Positions 34,793 through 45,880 of a stretch of 64,000 nucleotides of DNA are shown here, one piece after another. The DNA lies in assembly GCA_003255025.1 (NCBI GenBank), contig QANY01002976.1:3146615-3210614 (forward strand), read 5' to 3'. The position numbers and the translations under genes are program-made. The first letter of the stretch is position 1; each line of letters begins with the position of its first letter. The DNA is from Datisca glomerata. Lineage: Eukaryota > Streptophyta > Magnoliopsida > Cucurbitales > Datiscaceae. Under the pieces are notes generated by a model. That model worked only from the letters and a program-made list of their open reading frames with translations. It was not told where the DNA came from and searched no databases.

Positions 34793-36330
34793 CTAATTGA
34801 CAATATTCTCATACCAAGGTACTTGGAGAGCGGTGAACATATGTTCATTAAAGAAGTCATCACGAATGGGTGGTCTATCGGTGGAATCATTGAACTTCGA
34901 TCGAGACAAGTGATCCGCTACTACATTTTTAACCACCTTATTATCTTTAATGGTCAAATCAAATTCCTGCCAAAGTAAAATCCACCTAATCAATCATGGC
35001 TTAGCATCCTTCTTTGAGAGAAGGTATTTAAAAGCTGCATGGTTAGTGAAAACAATAATAGATGAACCAATCAAATAAGCATAAAAGTTATCAAAAGCAA
35101 ATACTACAACTAATAGCTCCTTTTCAGTAGTTAAACAATTCATTTGTGCATTGTTCAAAGATATGCGAGCATAGTAAATAAGGGTTTCCCTTCCTTTCTT
35201 TGACCTAAAGATACTCCTACAACATATTTGCGCGCATCGCACATAATTTCAAATTGTAGGTTCCAATCTAGTGATTGCATTATGTGGACAGTAGTGAGTT
35301 TAGATGAGTGTTTGGAAGGCGTTCTCACAATCTTGAGTCCAGTTGAACTCAATATCTTTTAGAAGGAGGTTACATAATCATATGGATATAATATAAAAGT
35401 TTTGTATAAACCTCTTATAAAAACCAGTATGTCCAAGAAATGACCTTACATCTTTAACAATTTTGGAGTGGCAGCTTATAAATTAGTTCAATTCTTGATT
35501 TATTGACCTCTATCCCTTTTTAGAATGAATATTCCCCAAAAGGATCCCAGAAGGTACCAAGAAATGACATTTTTCCTAATTTAAGACAAAAACTTTCTCT
35601 TCACAGCAACTGAATATATCTTTCAAATTTAGCAGATGAGAAGCAAAATAGTTACAAAAAATAATCAAATCATCCATAAGCACTTCCATGCATTTTAAAC
35701 CACGTACCTGAATATGCTCATCATACATCTTTAAAATGTAGCAAGTGCATTACATAAACCAAATGGCATCGATGAAAAGAAAAAGTACAAAAGGCATGTA
35801 AATGTGGCTTTATCCTAATCTTTTATAGAAATGTCTGTTTGGTTGTATCTTGAATATCCATCTAAAAGGAAAGTGAAGGGATGGTTTGAAATACGCTCTA
35901 GGATTTGGTCAATGAATGGAAGTGAGAAATGGTCTTTACGGGTGACAGAGTTGAGTTTTCTATAATCAATTCATATGCGCCACCTAGTTGTTACCTTCAT
36001 GGAAATATCTAAACACCTCATTTTCAACCACAGTTACCCCATATTTCTTAGTTACTACCTGAGTTTGACTAACCCACTTACTAACAGATATCAGGTAAAT
36101 GATTCCCGCATCTAATATTTTTAAGGCTTCATTTTTAATAACTTCTTTCATTGTGGGATTAAATCTTCTTTTAAGGTCTCTCTGATGACATCCACTAAAT
36201 AAATCTTATGCGAAAAATTAATGAGCTAATACCTTTTATGTCAGCTAAAGTCCACCATAGTGCAGTTTATGCTCTTTCAACATGTTATTTAATTGCTCAC
36301 CTTGTGAAGTACTAAGTTTAGAAGAAATAA
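34793..36330 (-). pseudogene. RNase H and reverse transcriptase (copy B)
   Basis: RT lies at about 35340-36300: LPFIDQILERI, DGYSRYNQ, MPFGLCNA-like and KCMEVLMDDLII (LMDD at 35669-35680 replaces the YxDD/FMDD catalytic pair site). RNase H follows toward the left: VGVSLGQRKEGKPL, ISLNNAQMNCLTTEKELLVVVFA and [17 protein letters not shown] (34994-35242), where the Asp of TDH is Asn. The last part [21 protein letters not shown] is at 34900-34993. There are several stops. Confidence 0.9.
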
Positions 36331-36377
36331 TGACAAGAAATGTATCACCTGGTTAGAAGAATGAATGCTGAAGTCCT

Positions 36378-37090
36378 TTAGGCAGCATAGCTACATTGAC
36401 TGTCAGGGTCTCCACGGTGGATGGCTTCAGACCATTTTCTTTCCCGTGGCAAGTCCTCAAAGAATGGTTGCCAAAATCTCATTCTTTTATCTCGTGATTC
36501 ATAAAAAATAGTAGAAACATTAATAGTTTTTTTAGGATAAAGCAAAGTATTAAGATCAAAATCACAGAGGAAATATTCTAAAGAATCAAATTTAACTTTT
36601 GCATGCACTTCTCTAGTATGATATTATTTATCACGTATGTATGATAATATATACCTTCATCTAACAGCTATTTTCCAACATGAAAATTTTTACTTCAAGT
36701 GTCATTTTTCAAAATGAAAATTTTATCAGGCCATTTCTACAATCCATAAGAGCGTTATCTTTGGTAAAAAAGATCAATGGGATCTTTGAATCCATGTCAA
36801 CCTCAAAGTATGTTTCTAGAATTAAAAAAATCAAAGGGGTAAACATCTTCTGTTATTCTCCTTGATCTTCTAATTGAATGATCAACTAACTGCATAATCA
36901 CATATGTGGGTTTAATTTCTCCTAGTCCTAATAGTAAATAAATAGGATAAGGCATAAGATTACCACTTGCTTCCAAGTTTAACAATGCTTTGGCAAACTC
37001 GTGTGTTTCAATATGGAAGTTTATAGTAGGACACCTTGAATCTTTATACTTGGGTGGCGTCCTCTGCTTGATCACTGCACTCACTTGCTC
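36378..37090 (-). pseudogene. Aspartic protease region (copy B)
   Basis: The minus strand reads EFAKALLNLEASGNLMPYPI, LGLGEIKPTYVIMQLVDHSI and RRITEDVYPF. This is the retropepsin of Athila-type elements, whose motif D-L-G-A-S is here N-L-E-A-S: the catalytic Asp is Asn. A downstream RT-proximal piece (36378-36608) reads FDLNTLLYPKKTINVS. The enzyme would be inactive. Confidence 0.85.
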
Positions 37091-37244
37091 TATGAAGAAT
37101 ACGGTCTTTTAACATGGTGATTTCTCTTCATCGTGCATAAATCCTTGATGACCTTGGCACAAGCTAGTACCTGTTGGATCACATGTGATAAATGAATGTT
37201 AATTTTCACTTATTTGAAGTGCTATAAAATATCACCTTGGATTT

Positions 37245-37440
37245 TCATATTTTCCCTTTCGGCCAGAGAGATTGGGATAGAGGCACTGGAATCATAGATT
37301 TTCCTTGTTGCTGCACAATCAGAGAACTAGTAAATTTGATGATTTGACTTTTAATTTCTTTGTTCTCCTCTACTATCTGTTTAAGCATGGTCTCAAACTG
37401 TTGATTAGTCTTATTTTGTACCTCCATAAATGTTTGCAAT
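37245..37440 (-). pseudogene. Gag C-terminal coiled-coil part (copy B)
   Basis: The minus strand encodes MQTFMEVQNKTNQQFETMLKQ and VEENKEIKSQI, a short coiled coil found between gag and protease in this type of element. Confidence 0.7.
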
Positions 37441-38079
37441 GTGTCCTTTAAGGAATTCCTATTTGGTGGTGTAGTATCTCATAGGGCACGGTAAGAATAG
37501 GTGGTTGTGACTCATGTTTCCAATTATTTTTGGATTGTGCAGGTTGGTTGGAATCATATTTCGAACTGAAATTTGGGTGATTTCGCTAGCTAGGTTTCAG
37601 AATGGGATGTGTACGCCTTTTTAACCATCCTAAAGTTGTTACATTGCTCCGCACACACCTCTCTCGTCTCACAAAAGGTAGAACATTTTTTAGCTAAGTG
37701 ATCTATCTCTCTACATAAAAAAGTGGTATGCAACTCAACCCTAGCACCTATGTAAGAAGCTCTACTATCTTTGGATTTTAAGGCCTCTAATTACCTAGTT
37801 AAGACTACTATCTGGGCTTTAAGGTTATATTCTTCCTTAAGATGATAGACTCCATTTGGTTGTGACCTATTTGTGCTATCATTAGCGCTTGGTCTAGTTC
37901 ATGTATGTGTTTTCGGCTAAGTCATTCAAGTATTCTATGGTTTCCCTAGGGTCTTTGTGAAGGAACTCTGAATTACACATCATCTCAATAAATTGGCGCT
38001 CTCTAATTCTGAGTCCTTCAAAGAAGTAACTAGCTGAGCATCAATTTTCATACCCATGGTGGGGGCATAGATTTAACAA

Positions 38080-38460
38080 TTTTGCCTATCTTTCCCAGGC
38101 TTGGTCTAAAGTTACATTATCTTTTTTAGAAAAGATTAAGATTTGTCTTTTCAAGCCATTGGCCTTATGGTGTGGGAAGGTTTTATTGAAGAATGCTTGT
38201 ATCATCTCTCCCCAAGTTCCTATAAATCTAGACCTTAAATAGTATAACCAACCTTTTGATTTGTCTTTTAAGGAGAAAGGAAAGAATTTCAACCAATAGA
38301 ATATATGACTTCGGTGGATAACAATTGGATCAATCCTTGTTTGAACTCCTAATGTGGGGTATTTGTGAGAAACATAATGCATGATGGTGTGTCCATACGG
38401 GTAGGGTGTAGTCAATCTATCAAATATCTTACAATGTTTTCTTCTATTTGATTCTTGGTG
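38080..38460 (-). pseudogene. Retrotransposon gag core (copy B)
   Basis: The minus strand encodes FFPFSLKDKSKGWLYYL, IGTWGEMIQAFFNKTFP and LIFSKKDNVTLDQAWER, the classical Retrotrans_gag (PF03732-type) core with the KDKAKxWL and TWxxxxxxFxxxFFP blocks. It forms the virus-like particle shell. Linker DNA 37440-38080 contains further degenerate gag sequence. Confidence 0.88.
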
Positions 38461-38885
38461 CTAAAATGTGAATGAGTGTCAGACAATGATATGCTCGACA
38501 ATGAATCAAGAAAAAAGACTACGAGTAAGTGGGTTTTCTAATTTCGGCCTCCTTGCAAATCTCTCTATGTCTCTATACCTATGCGTTCACCCTAAACAGC
38601 TTTCTACTAATTTTTTTTTTGAAAATAAAATAAAAAATATTAAATTATTAAAAAATGCTAAACCCTCCTAAATATGAAAATAATTCCTAAACAAGAATAG
38701 AAAAACAAATAGAAAAAAGGAAATAAATGGAATAAGAAAACAAACTGAAAAAGGAAATAAATTGGAAAAAGGGAAGGAACAGAAAAAATAAATTAAATAA
38801 CAAGAAAAAATGTAAATTAAAATAAATGAGAATGAAATTATCACTTTATGTTAAAATCACTAAACTTTCATGCGCTTATGATGCT

Positions 38886-38901
38886 CTCGGCAACGGCACC
38901 A
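38886..38901 (-). other. Primer binding site, tRNA-Asp type
   Basis: The minus strand reads TGGTGCCGTTGCCGAG next to the 5' LTR. The plant tRNA-Asp 3' end calls for TGGCGCCGTTGCCGGG, so it differs at two places. This primer use is known for Athila-group elements. Confidence 0.75.
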
Positions 38902-38906
38902 AATCT

Positions 38907-39240
38907 TGATTATGCTCAAAATATACTCACAGTTATTGCAATATATGCCAATCCCACGAGGAAGTGTCGTAAAGAAAATGTTAGCGAAATGAATCACTTA
39001 GCGATAACTAATAATAAAAAAATAGATCGCAAAGTAAATAAGAAAAGTAAATTAAATGAAATGTTACTTCAAGAATTTGATAATAAAAGTGATTAATAAT
39101 AATGAAGTGACAAGGCATTGAAAATTCCTCTTAAACTCCGTTTAACCATATATACTTTAATTCAGAAGTATCATCTAATTGAATGCTTTACATCCTAATC
39201 ATATAGTCAAAAACCATGTAATTTAAGACCATAAAAATAG
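38907..39240 (-). repeat. 5' LTR remnant of copy B
   Basis: Plus-strand TGATTATGCTCAAAATATACT matches the first part of the left LTR; similarity runs about 300 bases until a MITE at 39241. Confidence 0.8.
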
Positions 39241-39845
39241 GGTTAATATCACGGAACACCCATGTACTTTGTCCGTAAATCAACTTATCCCCTAAACTTG
39301 ATTATCTTCTCTGTTGACCCTTCAATTTTCTCCATCTATCACAAACTCATCTGACCGTCAAATGACTGTTAATTCGGCACATGCATAGCACTGTTAATTC
39401 GGCACATGAATGCCTGATGAAGTCATGTTTGATAAAAGAAAAACTGTAAATATTTGGTAGAAAATCAATTAGAAAAAATAGCCTAAGTAATTCAAGAAGG
39501 AGAAAAACAAAAAAGATTGATGAAAACTAAAATTGAACCTTAAGGAGATGAAACCCAAAATGATGCTGAAACTGGAGGAGAATTTATCAAAATTTTGATA
39601 AATCAATGAAGATGGACATACACTTGTGGCTGATTTTAGATGAAAAATAATGGGAATGGGTAGCTTGTTAGGTTGAAGAAATGGGTAAAATTAGAAAGAA
39701 ATTAGGCATGTGCCGAATTAACAGCCACTTGACGGTCCGGGGGGTTTCTGATGGATGGAGAAAATTAAAAGGTCAATAGGAAAAATGATAAAGTTTAGGG
39801 GGTAAGTTGATTTTTGGGTAGTGTAGGGGCTTCTATGAAATAAAA
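39241..39845. mobile_element. Long-TIR MITE (foldback, about 600 bp)
   Basis: Left arm (39241-39420) and right arm (39700-39845) are inverted copies: for example AATCAACTTATCCCCTAAAC against the complement of GTTTAGGGGGTAAGTTGATT, and CTGTTAATTCGGCACATG on the left against CATGTGCCGAATTAACAG at 39706-39723. Arms of about 150 bases are long, as in Mutator-like or foldback elements. Possible 9-base target duplicates ATAAAAATA and ATAAAAAAT flank it but differ. No open frame. Confidence 0.75.
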
Positions 39846-40220
39846 AATTTTACGAAGAGAAAAAAGGGAATGAAATTACCGCTTTATGTTGAAATCACCA
39901 AAGCTTCTTGGGCGTATGACGCTGACAACGACGCCAAATTTTTATTATGCTCAAAATTTACTTACAATTATTGTAATATATGTTGAGGTTTCGATCCCAA
40001 GAAAGAGGTGTCATAAAGAAAATGTTAGTGAAATGAAACACTTAATGATAATTAATAATAAAAAAAGATATGACAAAGTAAATAAGAAAAATAAATTAAA
40101 TGAAATATTACTTTGATCATATTTCTTAATCAAAATGGATTCATAATAAGAAAGTGACAAGACATCAAAAAAATTCCTTTTAAGCTTCATTTAGTTATAT
40201 TTACTTTGATCATATTTCTT
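39846..40220 (-). mobile_element. Second Athila-like leader/LTR remnant
   Basis: The stretch from AATGAAATTACCGCTTTATG through TTATTATGCTCAAAATTTACT repeats 38830-39130, including a second primer site (39922-39936, minus strand TGGCGTCGTTGTCAG). It breaks off at about 40220. The order leader-LTR, MITE, leader-LTR shows two related elements placed in tandem or left by recombination. Confidence 0.75.
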
Positions 40221-41480
40221 AATCAATTTTTTTTTTAATGTTTTCGACTGTATGTCGGAGGTGACAAGGCTTCTATGGGCTACCTTGGGAATAGGGGGAA
40301 TTGATATATGGAGAGGTACAAAGCATTCTTTTGTCAGCTGCTGCATGCCTTTCCTTAATGATTGAGACAAACATAATCTTGGTGATAAAGGTATTGCAAC
40401 CATAATCTCCAGCACAATTTAGACCCATAACTCTTTGTAGTTTCACTTACAGATTAATTTCTAAAGTGTTAGGAAATAAACTACGAACTAGTATAAGAAA
40501 AATTAACCTTAAAAATAGTTGGTCTAAAATCCCTTAAATTAAAGGATCGAAATATAAAAGCAAAACTGTAATATATAACTTCTGTATAAATTTAAATCAG
40601 GTGTAGATATCTAACAAAAATCATAATTGATTAATCCCTTCCGTTCCGACGGACAGAATATTTCAGTTGTGGGACTAGGATTAAAATGGAACCGCTTTTG
40701 CCTGGAACAACAATACGCATATGCTAGGCGTAATGAAAAAATCAGCCGAGTCTCTTAATTGTCCCCAGCTCAACTGCCGATGCCCATGCCTTGCCAAACA
40801 CTCTAACAACCAAATCTCTGCCTCTCTAATCTAAAAAAAAAAAGACAAAAACAAAAAAACAAGAGTAATTAGATAAAGCTCTAACTCATCCGCGAACTCT
40901 CATATGCTCTCTCATCTCCAACTATAATCTTTGGATAATTTAGAAATTGGATTAGTCCTCTACTTTTCTTGCATAAATTATGAAATTGTTGAGTTTACAG
41001 GCTATAAGGTGAATAGAGATTAAACTCAAGAATGACACTGTCTATTTCCTTAATGACTCAAGTTTTGAAAATATATTTTGTCTACTGTTCATTGTACTGG
41101 ACTTGAACTTTAACGATGTGGGATTTTGTGTCGGTGTTATAAGATGCAGTGTTAAATTGCAATGTAGTTGGTAATTCAATTTTTTGTTACTTATATTATT
41201 TATAATAGATTTTATCATATTATTTTATATGTCGTCAATCATTTTTTAACTCAAAATACCAAAACACATAAATATCTAAATAATTTCAGTTATTTTTGAA
41301 AATTAAAATGGCTATCGAAATGAATATGTAAAAAAAATTAATAGAATTCTAAAAAAAAAATTCATGACAAAATTCTAATAACAGTCCTAAAAATGTTATT
41401 TATTGTTATTTCTAAACTTTATACTACCATTACTAAAAGGAGGAAAGAGTTGTATAACAATAACATACTCGAATGGTCCT
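40221..41480. other. Unassigned DNA
   Basis: A conserved-looking 200-bp stretch (40240-40445) has an open minus-strand frame beginning MLEIMVAIPLSPRLCLSQSL; I do not recognise it. The rest is AT-rich. 40640-40830 is less AT-rich. No gene can be supported. Confidence 0.35.
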
Positions 41481-41609
41481 TCTATCTCTCTCTCTATGAG
41501 AGCTCTTCCTCCCTAAGGCTTTCTTCGGCCAAAGGTCTTTCACTTCTAGGAGCTCTGTCTTCAGGCTTCCATGGAAGAAATTTCAGCGAAATAGAACTCA
41601 CTCACACTC

Positions 41610-42360
41610 ATGGAAGATGAGGAAGTAGTGATTGAAGTGAATGAATCTATCCAGCTTAACTTTCTTGACAAAGAAAAATGCTTGGCTCTTCGAGTTCTAT
41701 CTCAGAGGCCTTTCAACAAGCAAGCTTTCAAAAAAGCCCTGATCCAAGTATGAAATCCTATCAAAGGAGCAGTTATAAAAGAAATAAAAAATGATCTATT
41801 TGTGGCATGTTTCAGCAGTGCTGTAGAAAAAAAGGGTCCTTGCAAATGAACATTGGCACTTTGATAAACCTCTCATCCAATTAAGGGAGCTGGATGGCCT
41901 TAAACAACCCTTTAAAATCATCCTTGATGAGATAAGTCTATGGGTACATATTTACAATCTCCCTCTTGACTGCATGACAAAAGCAATGGGAAAACATATT
42001 ATTAATCAAATAGGCAAGTGTATCAATATTGATGGACAGTCAAGAAGGAGGGGTTTGGGGTAAATTTTTACCTATTCGAGTGAGAATGAACCTCATAATC
42101 CTCTAAGAAGGGGTATAAAAATTCAGCCAAATCCTTCTTCTAGTATTATCTGGGTTGATTTTAAGTATGAAAAACTACAAGACTTTTGTTACTTATGTGG
42201 AAGACTGTCACACACATATAAGGATTGTGACCTAGCCCATGGGGATGGTTCTAGTGGAATTGAGGTCTCCTTCCAGTATGGTGCATGGTTTCGAGTAGGG
42301 GAAAATGGGAAAAAAATTAACAAAGGAAAAATGATCACTTCCTCTCAACCTCTTTGAGAT
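41610..42360 (+). pseudogene. LINE ORF1 with DUF4283-like part and zinc knuckle
   Basis: Starts MEDEEVVIEVNESIQLNFLD, then QRPFNKQAFKKALIQV; this is the DUF4283-type N-terminal domain of plant LINE ORF1 proteins. Later, after frame changes, LWVHIYNLPLDCMTKAMG, WVDFKYEKLQDFCYLCGRLS and HTYKDCDLAHG, a CCHC knuckle (C-x2-C-x4-H-x4-C). The protein would bind element RNA. Stops at several points. A perfect-looking 55-bp tandem duplication downstream (42727-42840) is in the linker. Confidence 0.82.
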
Positions 42361-43009
42361 AAGACTCACCGTGAAGATCTCAGGCCCTCAGGCTCACAAC
42401 CGGCTCAAAGTCTCCATTTCGAACTCATGATACTCACTATAGTAGCAACAATGAAAAAGACAGACAACTCTGTCCATGGAGGTTCCTCTTTTACCATAGG
42501 AAAAATCTTATGGGGCCCACTAAATATAATGATGATAATAGAAGTAGGGTACCGCATAGAGGGATGGAGTACAGTAAGGCCTTGAAAGATTTTTCACCCC
42601 TCCCAACCAAGCTTGACAACGTTGCAAAAATCCTTCCAGCTCATCTTGCTCTAAACCTCCCACCACCCACAATACAAATGACTTTATGGACCTGGACATG
42701 CACCTATCAAAAAGCTCAAATACAAACTTGATCACTCCAACTGAGCCCAATGTGCTATCTTGCGACTAAAGCCCAATTACAAAATTGATCACTCCAACTG
42801 AGCCCAATGCGCTATCTTGCAACCAAAGCCCACACCTCCTAATAGAAGCCCAGTCAACCATCTCCCTTCCCACTCGTCTTCCTAAATCATCAAAAACCAA
42901 ACGTCCTCCTCCAGAACAAATCGAAAGTAAACTTCTTGTTCCCTCAAAATTCTAAAGGGAAAACTCTGCAAACGAAAGATCATATATCAAGGATGGTTTT
43001 TCTTTCTCA

Positions 43010-45880
43010 AGTAAGAAGATGAAGAACTCTCCGTCTGATGCAATTAATCTTCTCAAGTGGCGGGTTTTGACGATCGCACCGGCTACCAACTATGATTCTC
43101 CTATGTTAGAATGCTCGGGGATTGGGTAATCCCCGAGCTTCCAACTTTCTACGTCGCCTTATTGGCGAGTAGGACATAGATATTATTTTCCTCATGGAAG
43201 CGAAACTGACCAGCAATGAATTTCAGAGTCCGGGGAAGAAAATTGGATTTCATCAAGGATTGGGGTTACTTGTGCTGGCAGAAAAGGGAGGCTTTGGCAT
43301 TCTCTAGAAAAATGAAATTCATCTAAATATCAAATCTTACTCCTCTGGACATATTGATTTAGAAATTAAATAAAAAAATGGAGAGCTTTGGAGATTGACA
43401 GGAATCTATGGAAACCTAGTCTCGGACCTGCGAAAACATATTTGGACTCTTCTTCATATATTTACATCTTTATCAAAATGTAATATGAGACTTTAACGAA
43501 AATTCGGCTGACCATGAAAAATTAGGGGGAGTTCCTCGGCAAAACAGACTCATCCAAGATTTCAGAAGGTGCATTGAAAAATGTGGCTTGATCAAAATTT
43601 CGTATAAAGGCCCCATTTGGACAAACAAAAGGGATAGGGGAAATCTCATCACATAAGCTTTAGATCGTGTTTTTGCCACTGCTTCTTAGCAAAATCTCTT
43701 TCCCTCTGTTTAGACACAACACCATGAATATCTCTCTTCAGATCACATGCCTATCTCCATTAATTTGTCTTCCTCCTTTTTCAAGGCAGCATAGAAGCTT
43801 TAAATTTGAAGCAATGTGGACAAAATCAGGGAATTCCGCTTCAATGGTTAAGAACAACTGGACTGTTGAAGGTAACTCTTCTCCCCTTCTTCTTGGTAAA
43901 CTTAAATATTATGCTACTAATCTCAAGAATTGGAGCAAGGAAAATTTTGGATCTCTTCCAAATAAAGTAAAGACTTGTCAAATAGCTTTAGACGCTGCCT
44001 ATGAAAGCCTCCTCAAACCCCAATCTTTTAATTCCATCACCAATCTCCATGCTAAACTAGAAAGCTTGCTCTTTTAAGAGGAGACTTATTGGATGCAGCG
44101 TGCTAAGGCTAATTGGTTATCTGAAGGAGATAGAAACACTCAATATTTTCGCCATCAGGCTTCAAATAGAAAAATGAAGAATACCATTCTTGGAATTCTT
44201 GATGAGAGCAGTGTTTGGAGAGACAACATTGAACACATAGCTGCATTTTTTCTAAACATTACAATGATTTATTTACAACTTCATGCCCCTCAAATGACAT
44301 TATATCTCTTGGCAGTGAGGCTATTCCTTCTTTAGTATCTCAAAAGATGAATTTGGAGCTTATCAAATCATTAACAGAAGAAGAAATCAAGCAGACAGTC
44401 TTCTCAATGGAACCCTAGAAAAGTCCAAACCCGGATGGATATCTTGCTCACTTTTATCAACAATTATGAGATATTATTGGTAATGAAATCTCTAAATGCT
44501 ATTTGGATTGCCTAAACCATGGAGTCGATCTCTCTCTAATTAATACAGCTTATCTAGCTGTCATCCCAAAATTAGATAATCTGAATTCTCCTTCTGATTT
44601 CAGGCCAATAAGCTTATGTAATATTGTATACAAAATTGTATCCAAGGCCATTGCTAATAGACTAAAATAATGGTTGCTAGACATCATCACGGAGGAGCAA
44701 AGTGGTTTTGTTAAAGGGAGACTCATAACGGATAACATTCTCATTGCCCAAGAGGTTGTACACTCCCTCACTAGAAAAAAGAAAGGAAAAAAAGGTTTTG
44801 CAGTCCTAAAAACAGATATGAGCAAAGCTTTCAATCGCATTGAGTGAAGATTTTTAGAGAAAGTATTGGAGAGACTCGGTTCTCATCCTAACTTGTGGCC
44901 TTCACCAAGGGGATCCCTTCTCCCCATTCTTTTTCATCATATGTGTTGATGCACTTTCTAAATAAATTAAAATGGTTTGTGTCTTTAAGAACTTTTAATG
45001 GTTTATCTATCAAAAGAAATGGTATGTGGATGACTCATCTTTTCTTCACGGATGACTACCTCTTCTTCCTAAAAAATAGTCCAAATTAAGCACAGACTCT
45101 TTCAACAATCTTGGAGACTTATACTCTTGCTTCAGGCCAGAGCATAAATCATGATAAATCCTCTTTGGCTTTCAGCAAGCATTCAAACCACACCATCTCT
45201 AGCTCGATGGCTTCCATTTTAGGGGTTCCAGTTTACCCGTTCTAATGTAAATACCTTGGTCTACCAACCATTTTAAGCAGGGCAAAAAAAGAAGATTTCA
45301 GAATCCTTAAAAGATAAAGTTTGGGATCTGTTAAGTAATTGGAATGATAAGTTTTTTTCAGTTGGAGGCAAGGAAATTCTTATAAAAATAGTTTCTCAAG
45401 CTTTGCCAGTCTATACTATGCAGGTTTTTCGCATTCCTTCCACATTTCGTCATGATCTAGAAGCTTTGATTGCAAGGTTTTGGTGGGGCTTCTCCAAGGA
45501 AGGAAACAAGATGCATTGGCTATATGGAAATCTTTAAGCCACCCTAAACAAGCTGGTGGTTTAGGATTCAGAAGGCTAAAATAATTTAATAGAGCCTTCT
45601 TCGTGAAACAAGCGTGGAGGATACTCACTCAACCAAACTCTCTAATGGGAAATTTTTTTAAAAGGCTGTACTTTCAAAATTCTAATTCCCTTGAGGTCAT
45701 AGTTTTCAATTCTGCTTCAGTTTCTTAGAGATCTATGTTATGGGGTCGTAATCTTCTTTCCAAAAGTTTATAATGGAGAATTATAAATGGGAAGTCTATA
45801 AAGCTTGGACAGATCCATGGCTGCCTAGAACTTTTTCTTTCAAGCCTATTTCTCCCGCTTGGACTATATGTGAAACCTTA
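43010..45880 (+). pseudogene. LINE ORF2: endonuclease and reverse transcriptase relic
   Basis: Endonuclease: LGNPRAFQLLRRLI-like text at 43100-43160, DIIFLMEAKL (43170-43200), GELWRLTGIYGN (43380-43420), and a degenerate SDH end at about 43735. RT: LVSQKMNLELIKSLTEEEIK (44330-44390), KSPNPDGYLAHFYQ, LNSPSDFRPISLCNIVYKIVSKAIANRLK (44570-44670), EEQSGFVKGRLITDNILIAQE (44690-44755), VLKTDMSKAFNRIE (44800-44845). The catalytic FADD is FTDD in HLFFTDDYLFFLK (45038-45075). The C-terminal part reads LIARFWWGFSKEGNKMHW and PRTFSFKPISPAWTICETL (45820-45880). Many stops. Confidence 0.88.

Larger units (their letters stand above)
33470..34955 (-). repeat. Tandem duplication (unit about 740 bp) inside pol
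   Basis: Unit 1 (about 33470-34214) and unit 2 (about 34215-34955) repeat the linker between integrase and RNase H together with an embedded MITE. Each unit reads CTATCAACTTCC...GGAATGGAA...MITE...GTAATATTCAAACAGAT...CACTAGACACCAACTAATTG. Copy A (5700-6000) has only one unit and no MITE. Confidence 0.88.
29889..39240 (-). mobile_element. Ty3/gypsy retrotransposon, Athila-like, copy B
   Basis: Minus-strand element with 3' LTR at the left (29889-31101), 3' non-coding region (31110-32760), integrase, RNase H, RT, protease, gag, leader, a tRNA-Asp-type primer site (38886-38901) and a 5' LTR remnant (38907-39240). The primer site and the gag/protease style point to the Athila group. The purine tract ATGGGGGCATT lies just before the 3' LTR. 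Internal DNA was enlarged by two MITE copies in a tandem duplication at 33470-34955. All genes carry stops; protease has lost the catalytic Asp. A second, shorter copy of the family is at 3445-6275. Confidence 0.88.
41481..45880 (+). mobile_element. Non-LTR retrotransposon (LINE), degenerate
   Basis: Begins with a 5' untranslated region at about 41481, ORF1 (41610-42360), ORF2 (about 43010-45880) with endonuclease and RT relics, and is cut off at about 45880 by copia DNA. No poly-A tail or target duplicates are visible. The order is that of plant L1-type LINEs. Confidence 0.85.
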
